Shown here piece after piece: positions 1 to 11,206 of a stretch of DNA of 64,000 nucleotides. Every line of letters starts with the position of its first letter. Position 1 is the first letter of the stretch. A model generated the notes under the pieces. It was not told where the DNA came from. It made no database searches and saw nothing but the letters and a program-made list of their open reading frames with translations. The translations under genes were made by a program, and so were the position numbers. Source of the stretch: Stenogyne calaminthoides (Eukaryota > Streptophyta > Magnoliopsida > Lamiales > Lamiaceae); NCBI GenBank assembly GCA_037126765.1, contig JBBCBC010000001.1:22028622-22092621 (forward strand), in the 5' to 3' direction.

Positions 1-70
1 ACATCAACAACACATACTACTACTATATAGTCAACATCACACACCCCCATCTCTCTCCTCATCTCATATT

Positions 71-88
71 CTCTCTCTCTCTCTCTCT
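71..88. repeat. CT dinucleotide microsatellite
   Basis: About nine consecutive CT units, flanked by other pyrimidine-rich sequence. A simple repeat; it may be part of a transcribed leader, but nothing shows this. Confidence 0.85.
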
Positions 89-483
89 TTTTAAATTTCA
101 AAATTGTCTCTCTATTTCATCTCAATTTCAGACCATAGATGATTAGGGTTCCGATCTGTACTTAGGTCCAAATCTCCGAACGTTGTCCACGTATATTGGG
201 TTGTGTTTCCCGCTTGCACATAATCCAAAGTGTCATTCTCTTTCGTGTTGTTTTTTTATGATTATATAAAAAATGTGTTAATTATGTAAAAAAAAATTAT
301 TTTTGAAACCATTTTAATGTGTTCAAATTTAAAGCAAGTATACAAACCTCCTGAAAATGATGCATCATCTTCCATGTGTGCATCCTTTTTCACCTTTAAC
401 CTTTTTCGAGTAACTTTTGTTGCCTCATGATCTACATATATGATAATGAAAAAATAGATTTCAGCTAAATTACAATATCACCT

Positions 484-1010
484 TCTGAACAATAGTTCAA
501 AGTACAAATACAAACAAATAGACAAACTAGACGTTTCTGAACAAAAGTTGCAATCCTTAAACAGTTAAGAACACAATTCAATCTCAATTGCATGTTTATT
601 CCACATCATACACAAAAAAAACCAGTCACACATCACAAAACATATTATGAAGTTCTGCCCATATATATCTGAAAATGCTCAAAAAGTTTATGAACAACAT
701 ATCACAGTACAAAAAACACTCACATAAAATCTGAACATGTTCAAATCGGAACTGAACAACAGTTAACTACAATTTCTGAACAAAAAATCGTACACATAAA
801 TCAATCACACTTTCTGAACAATAGTTCAAAGTCCAAATACACACAAATTAAACAAATTAGACTTCTTTTGGAAAAAATTTGCTGAACAACAGTTGATTGC
901 ACTTTCTGAACAAAAAAACACTCACATAAATCAATCACACTTTTCTGAACAACAAGTGTTTAAACAATAGTTCAAACTACAAATACACATACATAGAAAA
1001 AATATTTTTT
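484..1010. repeat. Degenerate interspersed TTCTGAACAA repeats
   Basis: The motif TTCTGAACAA, often followed by a reflected TAGTTCAAA or CAGTTAACT, recurs near 485, 535, 748, 771, 811, 905 and 943. Two longer copies, near 485 and 811, continue into similar ACAAATACA..CAAATTAGAC tails of about 45 bp. Spacing is irregular, so this is not a clean satellite. Such short repeats with inverted halves resemble subterminal repeats of class II elements, but I see no matching termini. Confidence 0.5.
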
Positions 1011-1815
1011 GAACACATGCATATATTGATCATCAAAGTTCAAAGTCATACCTTCACAAATTCGCATCCTTCACAAGTTACTTGAGTATTAATCCCCAAA
1101 AAATCAAACATCCCAGCCTCCAACAACTTCATGCTTCCTTTTACATTTGGAAATCTTCTTTTTCTCTCATTCTACCACTGAGGGTTTTGAGAGTTCCTAA
1201 ATAATAACAAGAAGAAATGACATTTTGAAATTATTCAAGCAATTTAACAAACATCTGGTGTGCACAATTAGAAGGTAACAAAAAAATTTGTTTCGAGGAA
1301 AAAAAGAGCGCATGAATCGATTTTTTGAACAATGTTAAAGGTAACCAGATTAAGGATAAGAACAAGAACAAGAACAATCTATATATAACTTCATACACAC
1401 AAAAAAAAATCTAGGAGTGAAATTGATTTTTTTGCACAAGTGTGTGAAATCAGCAAGAACACACTGATTTCCATGAAAAAATTACCTTGAGAACTCAAGA
1501 TTTAATTTACAATAAAATCTTCTCTCTTCTCTTGCTCTTCTCAAATCCACAATTTCGATTTTCAAGAAAAAAAGGGGTGGGGGCGGGAAACTTGCTGCAA
1601 ATGTTGGAATGAGAGAAAGTAAGATGAGACTTCCCTTGGTATTCGTGTAATCTGTTTTTTCGCAGCTTGGGGGGGTTAGTTATACGTTTATTGGGGTAGA
1701 AGGGTAAGGAAGGTAGTTTGTAGGTATTAGTAAAGTGTTAAATAGTAATTGTAGTTTTTAGATATACTACTAGGGAAATTGTAGTGCTTAGTAATCTACC
1801 TTAAATTATATATTT

Positions 1816-2084
1816 AGGGGTGTTTGTAAAAAATTATAAGTGATTATAGTCACCTAGAATTATGTGCATAAACAATTTGAAGTGTTTTATTTCTCTTTTA
1901 TTAGATTAAATAATTTTGATAGCTTATAAGCATTTTTAAGCGTTATTGACTTTTTTTGCAAAAACTGTCAACTTTTCTTTGAATTTTTTTACAAATACCA
2001 TTAACTTCTACTATTAATCAATTTTTTTATAATCACTAATTTTAATCAGTTCTTCAAGTGGATATTTTTTTACAAACTCCCTCC
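1816..2084. mobile_element. hAT-like MITE, 269 bp
   Basis: Imperfect terminal inverted repeats: the left end reads AGGGGTGTTTGTAAAAAAT, and the right end, reverse-complemented, reads GGAGGGAGTTTGTAAAAAAA. It is flanked by TATATTT on both sides (1809-1815 and 2085-2091). The 7-8 bp duplication and the GGGTGTTTG-type ends fit hAT-derived MITEs. The interior is AT-rich and noncoding. A copia element begins at 2092, directly after the right duplication. Confidence 0.6.
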
Positions 2085-2091
2085 TATATTT

Positions 2092-3909
2092 TGTTGGGAT
2101 AACATATGCCAGGATCTATCGGGATGACCTCATAAACACAAATTTAAATTAACAATTATTACTAGCATGAATTTACCTAAGTGAATTCAAATAATAATCA
2201 ACCCAACAACAACATGCAAATAATATTTCACGTAAAAGATCCTAGCATGCGGAATTTCTAGGAGTTTAAGTAAACGTACCCGTTGGAGAGACGATCTGAG
2301 ACAGACAGGATCAAGTATCTGGATACCCACCAAAAGTCCTTCTCAAGTATTCCCAAGTCCTCGTCCAATAACCCCCGGTGGAAGGTTCTCCGATGAACGA
2401 TTTATAAAACAAGGAAAATAAAATTATTGTTGCACCACTTTTGTGGATTTCTAATATTTCCAACGCATGGAACACTAGTTGGAGATGAAAAATTCATCCC
2501 TATTTATAAGAGAGGGAGGGTTCGAAATTTTCAAGGCAATTAGGGCTAGGAAAGATCTTTTCTTGATCTCCAAGAAATCTTGAATATATCTAATATATTC
2601 TTCTTTCCATGTGTATTTTTCCACAAAAATCCTAAATTTCAAAAATTACAAGAAGATTTGCAAGATTGGATCTTTCTTGAATTTATGAGATATTCTTTTA
2701 TTCCAAGAATACATATCTTTCTCCATAAAATCAAGAAAATCTTTCTTCCCTTTCTTTTTACATAATTTTCGAAAATTGCCAATTAAAGAAGCCAAGTGGG
2801 AGTTTTCTTGAATTTATGGGATAATCTTGTATTCCAAGAATACATTATCTCCTTTCCATAAAATCTTTTCAAGAAAATCCTTCTCCCTTTTTTCTTTAAT
2901 ATTTTCGAAAAAAATAGGAAATATTACAACAATAAATTTATTTTATTTTAAGCACCTTTTATTTATTGGACTATAATTTGGGCTACTTGAGGGGCCTATA
3001 GGAGAATTAAGATGGACCTTCTAATGGGCTTCTGGATTCCAATATTGAGCCACAATATAATTCAGCCCAATAATATTAATTAATGCCACTATATAATTAA
3101 TATTGCATTATCCAATCTTAACCCATATTACAGTAATATGGCTCCCGATTATTATTTCTCGTGTTTAAGATTATTTAGTCCATTAATTAATTAAGCCACT
3201 GAAAAGCTTTATATTAATTAATATCTTTATCCTTGGAGTAAGGACAACTCAGCTTTATTATCCATACAGGAAAATTAATTCCACTTGCAAGATTTGGTAT
3301 GATAAAGGTTCCGGGCCCACCAAGGGGACCAATCAAGCAAGACATTGCAAGCACACAATTCTCTGTATTAATTTAGAAACTGTCGTGCAATTAATATTAT
3401 TGCCCAAGATATAGGGTATCGAAGTCGCAATGATTCTCTTCTCATTTATAAGTCAAAGCAATAATTACTAATCACACACAGTCCTTATTAAGTGACAGAG
3501 ATTAAGAAATCAACAACCACTGAGGTTTAACTCTTCATCCCTTAAGTCAGTGCGAATGAGTTTATCCTCTCTATAGGTCCGCTTCAGCGCATCGAATGCA
3601 CTAGTGTAATCTCTTGGTCAAGACAAGTCAATCTGAGCCTTGCACATCAACTTCTATCAATAGATTGTTTGGATCTATCTAAGTTGTGAAATACGCACTC
3701 GTTTACAAGGAAGTGTTAACGTGATCTTCTGTGATCTGGTATCACCACGTTAACTACAATGTAACGCGTGCTACAAACGGTTTGCAATAAATATATATAA
3801 CATTCAATCATATTTAAAGCAACAGGGATAAACAATTTATTTCAGTGAATAAGTGTTTAATACATAGGTTATACAAAGTAAAAGCATACTTTCACGTATA
3901 ACCTCAACA
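2092..3909 (-). repeat. 3' LTR of element 1
   Basis: Long terminal repeat of 1818 bp, TG..CA bounded, downstream with respect to the minus-strand genes. A TATAAATA-type box lies at 2501-2508 on the minus strand. Its reverse complement shares blocks with the LTRs of element 2 and with the solo LTR at 42786. Confidence 0.93.
2501..2508 (-). promoter_or_regulatory. TATA box of the left LTR
   Basis: Minus-strand TATAAATA followed by AGGGATGAA, the same arrangement seen in the related LTRs at 14627, 21882 and 44066. It is the probable RNA polymerase II core promoter, marking the U3/R transition. Confidence 0.55.
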
Positions 3910-3910
3910 A

Positions 3911-3920
3911 TCTCCCACTT
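3911..3920 (-). other. Polypurine tract of element 1
   Basis: Minus-strand AAGTGGGAGA one base inside the 3' LTR. It is the same tract as in element 2 (20423-20432). It primes plus-strand DNA synthesis in this family. Confidence 0.8.
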
Positions 3921-4024
3921 ATACTCAAAGTCTGCTTTTAAGTATACCACAACCTGTCTGATGTATTATCTGGTGACATCTAATGTCACCTACATCAACC
4001 TAATAACTTTTCTCCCACTTATAC

Positions 4025-5490
4025 TCAAAGCAGATTGACAACACTCTTGACACCCATTCCTTCCACATGTCTCTCGAATGTTAACTGAGGCAGACCCTTT
4101 GTGAATGGATCAGCTAGGTTGTCTTTCGACGCGATCTTCGCCACCTCTATATCTCCTCTCTTAACGATTTCTCGCATAAGATGGTATTTCCTTTCAATGT
4201 GTTTGCTGGCCTTGTGGGCTCTCGGTTGCCTTGAATTTGCAACTGCTCCGGCATTATCACAAAAGATCGTGATTGTGCTGGGCAAATTCAGAACAACGTC
4301 CAAGTCCACTAGGAAGTTCTTGAGCCACACCGCTTCTTTCGCTGCTTCACAAGCATCTACATATTCGGCTTCCATGGTAGAATCGGCGATGCATTTCTGC
4401 TTAACGCTTCTCCATGTTACAGCTCCTCCCCCAGATAAAACACACTACCCGAGGTAGATTTTCTAGAATCTAGGTCTGATTGAAAATTCGAGTCCGTGTA
4501 TCCCACTGGAAATAAACCGTCTGACTGATAAACCAGCATTCTATCTCGAGTTCTTTTCAGATACTTCAGAATGTTCTTAACAACAGTCCAATGTTGATTT
4601 TCGGGATTACTTTGATATCTTGCTACCATGCTTACGACGTAGCAGATATCTGGTCTCGTACACAACATTGCATACATGAGACTTCTTACTGCCGACGCAT
4701 AAGGAACGCCTCTCATGTCATCTATCTCCCTTTGTGTCTTAGGGCACATGTCTTTCGATAGATGGATTCCGTGCCTGAAAGGTACAAAACCCTTCTTAGA
4801 ATCTTGCATGTTGAAACGCTTCAAAATGGTATCTATGTATGAAGCTTGCGATAAGCCGATCATTCTTTTCTTTCGATCTCGAGTGATCTTGATCCCAAGA
4901 ATATGACCGGCTTCCCCTAAGTCCTTCATATCAAACTGTTTTGACAGCCATACCCTTACGTCTGACAAAACCTTTACATCATTTCCGATGAGCAGAATAT
5001 CGTCTACGTATAGTATTAGGAATACCAAGGCAGTTCCATCACACTTTCTATAAACACAACTCTCGAAATCGTTTTGATCAAACCCATAAGATTTTATTAC
5101 ATGATCAAAACATTGGTTCCAAGCCCGAGATGCTTGCTTAAGTCCATAAATGGACTTCCTCAGCTTGCACACAAGGTGTTCTTGGCCTTTTTCGATGAAA
5201 CCATCGGGTTGTTGCATATAAATTTCCTCGTCAAGACTCCCGTTAAGGAAAGTTATCTTGATATCTATTTGCCAGATCTCAAAATCTAGATGCGCAGCTA
5301 TTCCCAAGAGAATACGGATGGACTTAAGCATGGCTACAGGCGAAAAGGTTTCTTCATAATCGATACCCTCTTTCTGAGTGTATCCCTTTGCCACAAGCCT
5401 AGCTTTAAAGGTTTCCACCTTCCCGTCCGGTCCTCTTTCCTCTTGTAGACCCACTTGCATCCAATGGGTTTTACCCAATGGGTGGTTCAA
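4025..5490 (-). pseudogene. Copia reverse transcriptase and RNase H (element 1)
   Basis: RVT_2-type reverse transcriptase, 4417-5490. Its motif A region reads WQIDIKITFLNGS and its catalytic motif YVDDILLIG. It is followed by RNase H at 4025-4375 with MEAEYVDACEAAKEAVW, FCDNAGA and the terminal ADPFTKGL. The RT frame runs off at GSVFYLGEEL because one G is missing from a homopolymer (CCCCC on the plus strand, 4428-4432). Adding one base would rejoin RNase H, so this break could be a sequencing error. A second break near 5475 removes two bases at the junction with the upstream frame. The polymerase core is nearly complete and catalytic Asp residues are present. Confidence 0.9.
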
Positions 5491-6601
5491 CTAGCTCCCA
5501 CACCTGATTATGATCCATTGAGCCCATCTCGGCTTCCATCGCAGTTTGCCAGGATTCTGAATCCTTATCTTGGACCGCCTCCTTGTAGGACTCGGGGTCT
5601 GATTCACTATCCCCGAGGAACAAATCCGAAGATTCTCCTATCCCCATGAATCTCTTAGGTTGTCGAACAACCCTCCCACTACGACGAGGTTCCGATTGTG
5701 TCAGTGTGACACTTGGTATATCAACCTGTACAGTTGGTATATGAGTTTGCCCTCTTATTTCATTTAAGGTAATCTCACTTTTGGGCTTTCGATTGTTCAT
5801 AAAGTCTTCTTCCAAAAATCTAAAGTGCGTACTTATTACCACCTTTTGATCTTCGGGACCATAAAACATGGACCCTTTCGTTCCCATGGGATATCCTATA
5901 AACAACCTTAGCTCCGAACGTGCATCCAATTTACCGGCTTCTTTGTCTAGCACGTATGCCGGAGACCCCCAAATCCTGAGGTGTCACAGACTGGGCTTGC
6001 GCCCGGTCCACAACTCTTTAGGGGTTTTGGGAACAGATTTGGATGGCACCAGATTCAGAACGTAAGCCGCTGTTTCCAAGGCATGACCCCAAAACGACTT
6101 GGGTAGATCTGGATAACTCATCATGGATCTGACCATTTCTAAGAGTGTTCTGTTTCTTCGTTCTGCAACCCCATTTTGTTGAGGGGTTCCTGGTGCAGTC
6201 AACTGGGAAACAATGCCCTCTTCTGACAGGTAGTTCAAAAACTTATCGCTGAGGTATTCGCCTCCACGATCAGATCGTAGAAACTTGATACTCTTTTCCT
6301 GATGATTCTCCACTTTGGCTTTGAACTCCTTGAATTTATCAAAGGTTTCCAACTTGTGTTTCATGAGGAAAATGTACCCGAACCTTGAGTAATCATTGAT
6401 GAAAGTCACGAAATACTCATAGCCACATCTAGCTTTGGTTAACATTGGACCACACATGTCAGTGTGAATGATTTGCAACACTTCAGTGGCTCTATTCCCC
6501 TTGGCTCCAAATGCCCTCTTGGTCATTTTACCCTCCAAACATGATTTGTAGGTTGGAAGTGGTTTTAACTGTAGGTCCGACAGCGAACCATCTTTCACCA
6601 A
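5471..6601 (-). pseudogene. Copia integrase and connecting region (element 1)
   Basis: Integrase core on the minus strand at 5984-6601. It contains CLEGKMTKR (end of the zinc-binding region), IHTDMCGP (first Asp), FINDYSRFGYIF (second Asp) and PQQNGVAERRNRTLLE (Glu), so the DDE triad is visible. The next frame, 5471-5953, carries the copia-specific C-terminal region and the Ser/Pro-rich link to reverse transcriptase (EPRRSGRVVRQPKRF, then MEAEMGSMDHNQVWELVEP). The two are separated by one frameshift near 5970. Related sequence lies on the plus strand in element 2. Confidence 0.88.
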
Positions 6602-6960
6602 CCTTTGGATCCTATTTAGATTAACATGACTTTATCTTAGATGCCATAGAAGTGTCTCGTTCACATTTTCTGAACGTTTTCTCTTATTGCATGAAATAGT
6701 CGATGTGTTATAAGATGCATTTTGTGAGTGGTGTGCACAGCTAATAGTATAGAGATTGTTCCGCAAAGTTGCATGACAGATAAACACATTGTTATGGTAA
6801 GCAATAACTTTCTTAGAAAAACGAACAGAATATCCATCATTAAATAGTTTAGAAACTGAAATAAGGTTTTTCCGAAAAAAATTGGAACGTAAAGAACATC
6901 TCTTAAAACTAAAATTTTGTCTTCAAAAGACAGGTGCACGTCTCCCACTACTTTAACCAC
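6602..6960 (-). pseudogene. gag-pre-integrase region (element 1)
   Basis: The minus-strand frame starts VVGDVHLSFEDKILVLRDVLYVP, the beta-strand segment joining protease to integrase in copia polyproteins. It then degenerates through ICHATL-like and NLYTISCAHHSQNASYNTS-like stretches in shifted frames into the HHCC region. Several small indels break it. The matching part of element 2 is 17473-17790. Confidence 0.65.
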
Positions 6961-7085
6961 TACTCATGCAGTACTGTAAAAACTGCTACTTCACATATCA
7001 TTGCAGTAATGCTACTTTCGTGGAATTGCAATCCGCTACCTTCGTAGCATTGCAATAGCCATTACTTATGTAACATTGCCCATGT
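6957..7085 (-). repeat. Minisatellite in the protease/pre-integrase region (element 1)
   Basis: Minus-strand tandem array, unit about 24-30 bp, five degenerate copies of the type GCAATGCTACGAAGGTAGCGG. In the polyprotein frame a unit reads approximately N-x-T-K-V-A-x-x, a repetition of the N-G-T-x-V-A loop that occurs once in ordinary copia proteases. The same array is present in element 2 at 17328-17470, so it predates both insertions. Confidence 0.75.
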
Positions 7086-7117
7086 GATGAGGATCTCACT
7101 CCCACTACGTTGTCGGG

Positions 7118-7881
7118 TCAGTTGGGACCCCGTAACGTGAAACATACATGGTTAGCAGATCCCGTATCAACTACCCACGAATGAGAAGTATACGCCGCTA
7201 AACAAGTTTCAACAACTAGTGTGTGAGAATTACCTTTCTTTCCAGCACTTTTGGGGTTGGAACAGGAAAACCTCCATTGTCCTCTTTCACTACAATTTAA
7301 GCACTTCCCCTTTGGATTTTCCTTGACACCACCAGCATTTTTCATCTTACCATTGCCCTTGGCAACCGTTGAATTTGATTGCTTATTGCTTTTGGTCATC
7401 TTCTTCTTCTTGCCTTCCCTTGGCCTAGAAGATGAAGACGGACCATTTGCCATCAAAGCTTGAGTTTGGTGCCCCATCAACGTCTCTGCCATGACCAAAG
7501 CTTGCAACAAATCAGCTAGCGAGGCCAAAGTGCTCAAAACTTTTGGGCAGAGAGTGGAGTACCAAATCGATCTGGGTCTCCAGATTATAATCTGCACCCA
7601 TAACCTCAAGTTTGTTCAGATGGGCCATCTATTTTGAGGACGTAATTCCTTACGGGGTTGCCCTCCACCATTTTCAGCGACAACATCTCTCGCAAGGTGA
7701 TCTGACGAGTCCCGCATTTTTGACTCGTCAGTTGGCTCATCTGGTTTTTGGTGTGTCAAGAATCCACTTGTGCTTTTGTACAGTTAGGACAATTATAATT
7801 TTTCGTTTCCAATCAACATAGTTTCCAATACAATTCTATTGACTTTAAGTATATTAACAGTGGATTAAAAGGTTGCGACAT
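7118..7881 (-). pseudogene. Gag and start of protease (element 1)
   Basis: Gag begins at the minus-strand ATG ending at 7881 (MSQPFNPLL..). It continues through degraded frames with LKMVEGxPVRxYVLK and LVLHSLPKSFEHF-like stretches to a Lys-rich linker and a zinc knuckle (CLNCSERGQWRFSC, about 7263-7304). In the knuckle the usual His is Gln. The protease motif follows: SWVVDTGSANHVC, with catalytic DTG intact. The capsid part is short: about 60 residues usually found between the N-terminal region and the KMxEG motif are absent, here and in element 2. At least three frameshifts or stops make this a pseudogene. Confidence 0.75.
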
Positions 7882-9341
7882 GCTGAACTGAAATAAATAA
7901 CAATTTGTATAAGCACAAAATTATCACTCAATTCTATCACATTGTTCATATCAAAATCTCAAAACAATATGAACATGCATCAACCGACATCTCATAACAG
8001 TTTAAATAGGTCACGTGGGGTGAACTGTCTATTTAAACACATTCAAGCAGGTTACAAACAAGAACAGTTACAAACCTTTAATTCAAAATTAATAGTCGGC
8101 TCCTACATGACCAATATAAAATTGACAGGGACTTCGGGGAAGTATATGCATATAAATTTTATACCTAAGTAATAACCATGATTAAATACAGAATTATTAC
8201 TTCGCTTTGAACTAGCCTCGTGGGGAAGGTCATCGTCGCCACTAATAATAATTCACAATCATCCTTTTGAGAATTTATTCATGTGAAAACTATCTTTTGG
8301 CCGTTCCGTGGGGGAAATTTCTCCAAAAGAATTCACAAATAAATAAATCATGGAGGTCAATTTGACGTAATTTTATTATCTGGAATAAAATTTGTCAATA
8401 AAACATACTTAGTAATTTTCGAAAGTGAGATTTTCTTTTAGACAATTCTAAATCATGCAAACACATTTAACAAATAAAATTGCACGAATTTAAAACAAGC
8501 ATCAAGACAAAATAAATCACGTTGGGCACATATATCCAACTGTCATGGTTTAAATTCCAAATCTTGATCTTGAGAAATCGTCTCTTCTTTTACCTTCATC
8601 GTTAGTCTCGAAAGGCTCCCACTGAAACCGAAACAATTCTTCAAAATTATCCTCTATTACGAGTTAGGACGACGTCCGAAAAATGAGTAGCTCATGACCA
8701 GGAGCGCGAGTCGCATGCGCCTAGGCGCACGCCCCGGTCCGGATCGGCCATCCGCCCTCCCGCCCACGGCCATACCTTAGGCGTCGCCGCCGACGCTTGT
8801 ACATCCGAGGTCCCATTCCCATCGCCCAAGATGGCTCAACTGGTCTCACGCCTTTTGCGCGCCTTAGCGCTCGCCGCTGCCCTCGTCGCCTTCTTGCGCC
8901 TAAGCCTTGGTCGCCATGCCCCGTCGGTGATCACGGGTAGTCTTGTGATCGCTAGGCGTCCCCGCTTAGTCTGCGTGTTCCGCCTTGGCTTGGCGTCGTC
9001 TCTGGCACTTTCGGACGTCCGTCTTTAATTCATCATCTCCGCTTCATTCACGATCCGGTTACAATTTATTTACGAAAAATAAATAAACCTAGATCTAGAC
9101 TAGTCTATTACATTGATCAAATCAAACAAATCCTAATCTACTCGTGGATTTTCTCACGAGGCAAAATGAATTCGAACGAATCGAATTAAAAACCAATAAT
9201 TTATTTGCATGTAAATAAGCACATTAAAATACCATGACAATTGGATACCTGCAAAACAGATCTAACAGTTCTACTATCCAATTTCAATTTTAATGAACAA
9301 CAATTTAAATTACAGTTTAAAAGATCAGAGCCCGAACCAGG
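7882..9341 (-). other. Untranslated leader of element 1, with GC-rich block
   Basis: About 1.46 kb between primer-binding site and gag with no protein signature. Positions 8690-9030 are strikingly GC-rich in an otherwise AT-rich element. An open frame at 8831-9028 on the plus strand is a by-product of that composition. The segment 7895-8350 is conserved with the element 2 leader (16050-16500 on the plus strand). It may hold packaging or translation signals and a leader intron, but none can be shown. Confidence 0.6.
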
Positions 9342-9353
9342 GCTCTGATACCA
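9342..9353 (-). other. Primer-binding site of element 1
   Basis: Minus-strand TGGTATCAGAGC, two bases inside the 5' LTR. This is the standard plant Ty1/copia sequence complementary to the 3' end of initiator tRNA-Met, and it is intact. Confidence 0.93.
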
Positions 9354-9355
9354 GT

Positions 9356-11206
9356 TGTTGGGATAACATATGCCAGGATCTATCGGGATGACCTCATAAA
9401 CACAAATTTAAATTAACAATTATTACTAGCATGAATTTACCTAAGTGAATTCAAATAATAATCAATCCAACAACAACATGCAAATAATATTTCACGTAAA
9501 AGATCCTAGTATGCGAAATTTCTAGGAATTTACGTAAACGTACCCGTTGGAGAGACGATCTGAGACAGACAGGATCAAGTATCTGGATACCCACCAAAAG
9601 TCATTCTCAAGTATTCCCAAGTCCTCGTCCAATAACCCCGGTGGAAGGTTCTCCTATGAACGATTTATAAAACAAGGAAAATAAAATTATTGGTGCACCA
9701 CCTTTGTGAATTTCTAATATTTCCAACGCATGGAACACTAGAGGAATGAAAAGAATTCATCCCCTTATTTATATCATAGGGGGGACGAAAATTAGAAGTC
9801 CAAATAGGGTTATGAAAGATCTTTTCTTGATCTCCAAGAAATCTTGAATATATCCCATATATTCTTCTTTCCATGTGTATTTTTCTAAAAAAATCTCACA
9901 CCCTATTTAATCCTTATTTTCGAAAAAAATAAGAAGGAAGATTTCAAGATTTGATCTTTCTTGAATTTATGAGATATTCTTGTATTCCAAGAATAAATAT
10001 CTTTTTCCATAAAATTCTTTCAAGAAAATCAAGAAAATCTTTTATTCCTTCTTATCCCCTAATTTTTCGAAAATTTCCAATTAAAGATACCAAGTGGGAG
10101 TTTTCTTGAATTTATGGGATAATCTTGTATTCCAAGAATACTTATCTTCTTTCCATAAAATCTTTTCAAGAAAAATCTTCTCCCTCTTTCTTTAATTATT
10201 TTCGAAATTAATGAGGAAATATTGCAACAATAATTTATTTTATTTTAAGCACCTTATATTTATTGGACTATAATTTGGGCTACTTGAGGGGCCTTTAGGA
10301 GAATTAAGATGGACCTTCCAATGGGCTTCTGAATTCCAATATTGAGCCACAATATAATTCAGCCCATTAATATTAATTAATACCACTATATAATTAATAT
10401 TGCACTATCCAACTTAACCCATATCACGGTAATATGCCTCCCGGTTATTATTTCCCGTGTTTAAGATTATTTAGTCCATTAATTAATTAAGCCACTGAAA
10501 ATCTTTATATTAATTAATATATTTATCCTTGGAGTAAGGACATCCCAACTTTATTATTCATACTGAAAAATTAACTCTACTTGCAAGATTTGGTATGATA
10601 AAGGTTCCGGGCCCACCAAGGGGACCAATCAAGCAAGACTTTTGCAAGCACACGATTATCTGTATTAATTTAGCAACTGTCGTACAATTATTATTATTGC
10701 CCAAGATATAGGGTATCGAAGTCGCAATGATTCTCTTCCCATTTATAAGTCAAAGCAATAACTACTAATCACACACAGTCCTTATTAAGTGACATAGATT
10801 AAGAAATCAACAACCACTGAGGTTTAACTCTTCATCCCTTAAGTCAGTGCGAATGAGTTTATCCTCTCTGTAGGCCCGCTTCAATGCATCGAATGCACTA
10901 GTGTAATCTCTTAGTCAAGACAAGTCAATCTGAGCCTTACACATCAACTTCTACCAATAGATTGTTTGGATCTATCTAAGTTGTGAAACACACACTCGTA
11001 TACAAGGAACTGTTAACGTGATCTTCTGTGATCTGGTATCACCACGTTAACTACAATGTAACGCTTGCTACGAACGGTTTGCAATAAATATATATAACAT
11101 TCAATCATATTTAAAGCAACAGTGATAAACAATTTATTTTAGTAAATAAGTGTTTAATACATAGGTTATACAAAGTAAAATCATACTTTCACGTATAACT
11201 CCAACA
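9356..11206 (-). repeat. 5' LTR of element 1
   Basis: Long terminal repeat of 1851 bp, upstream of the minus-strand genes, TGTTGGGATAA..CCAACA. It matches the LTR at 2092 throughout, with scattered substitutions and indels (for example at 9730-9930), so the insertion is not recent. A TATA-like ATATAAAT lies at 9767-9774 on the minus strand. Confidence 0.93.

Larger units (their letters stand above)
1..1815. other. AT-rich spacer, no confident gene
   Basis: No open frame or recognised domain supports a gene here. On the minus strand, 1052-1132 reads as 27 open codons from an ATG to a consensus GTATG splice donor. The nearest acceptor, at 431, leads within 12 codons to a stop, so I do not call a gene. 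The stretch contains a CT microsatellite and many degenerate TTCTGAACAA motifs, listed separately. It may be the decayed interior of an older transposon. Confidence 0.4.
2092..11206 (-). mobile_element. Ty1/copia LTR retrotransposon (element 1)
   Basis: Two similar LTRs (2092-3909 and 9356-11206) begin TGTTGG and end CAACA. They enclose, on the minus strand, a primer-binding site next to the right LTR, a GC-rich leader, gag, protease, integrase, reverse transcriptase and RNase H, then a polypurine tract next to the left LTR. Integrase before reverse transcriptase defines Ty1/copia. The flanks are TATTT (2087-2091) and GATTT (11207-11211), a 4/5 match to a 5-bp TSD. The coding region has several frameshifts, so it is non-autonomous as read. 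It belongs to the same family as element 2 and the solo LTR at 42786. Confidence 0.93.

Noticed and set aside
71..88. CT run as a core promoter element
   Set aside because: No gene follows; treated as a simple repeat.
1052..1132. Minus-strand 27-codon exon with a GT donor
   Set aside because: The only nearby acceptor leads to a stop within 12 codons and no homology is recognisable.
8831..9028. GC-rich plus-strand open frame (65 codons)
   Set aside because: Lies in the leader of a minus-strand retrotransposon; composition alone explains it, and the corresponding part of element 2 does not conserve the frame.
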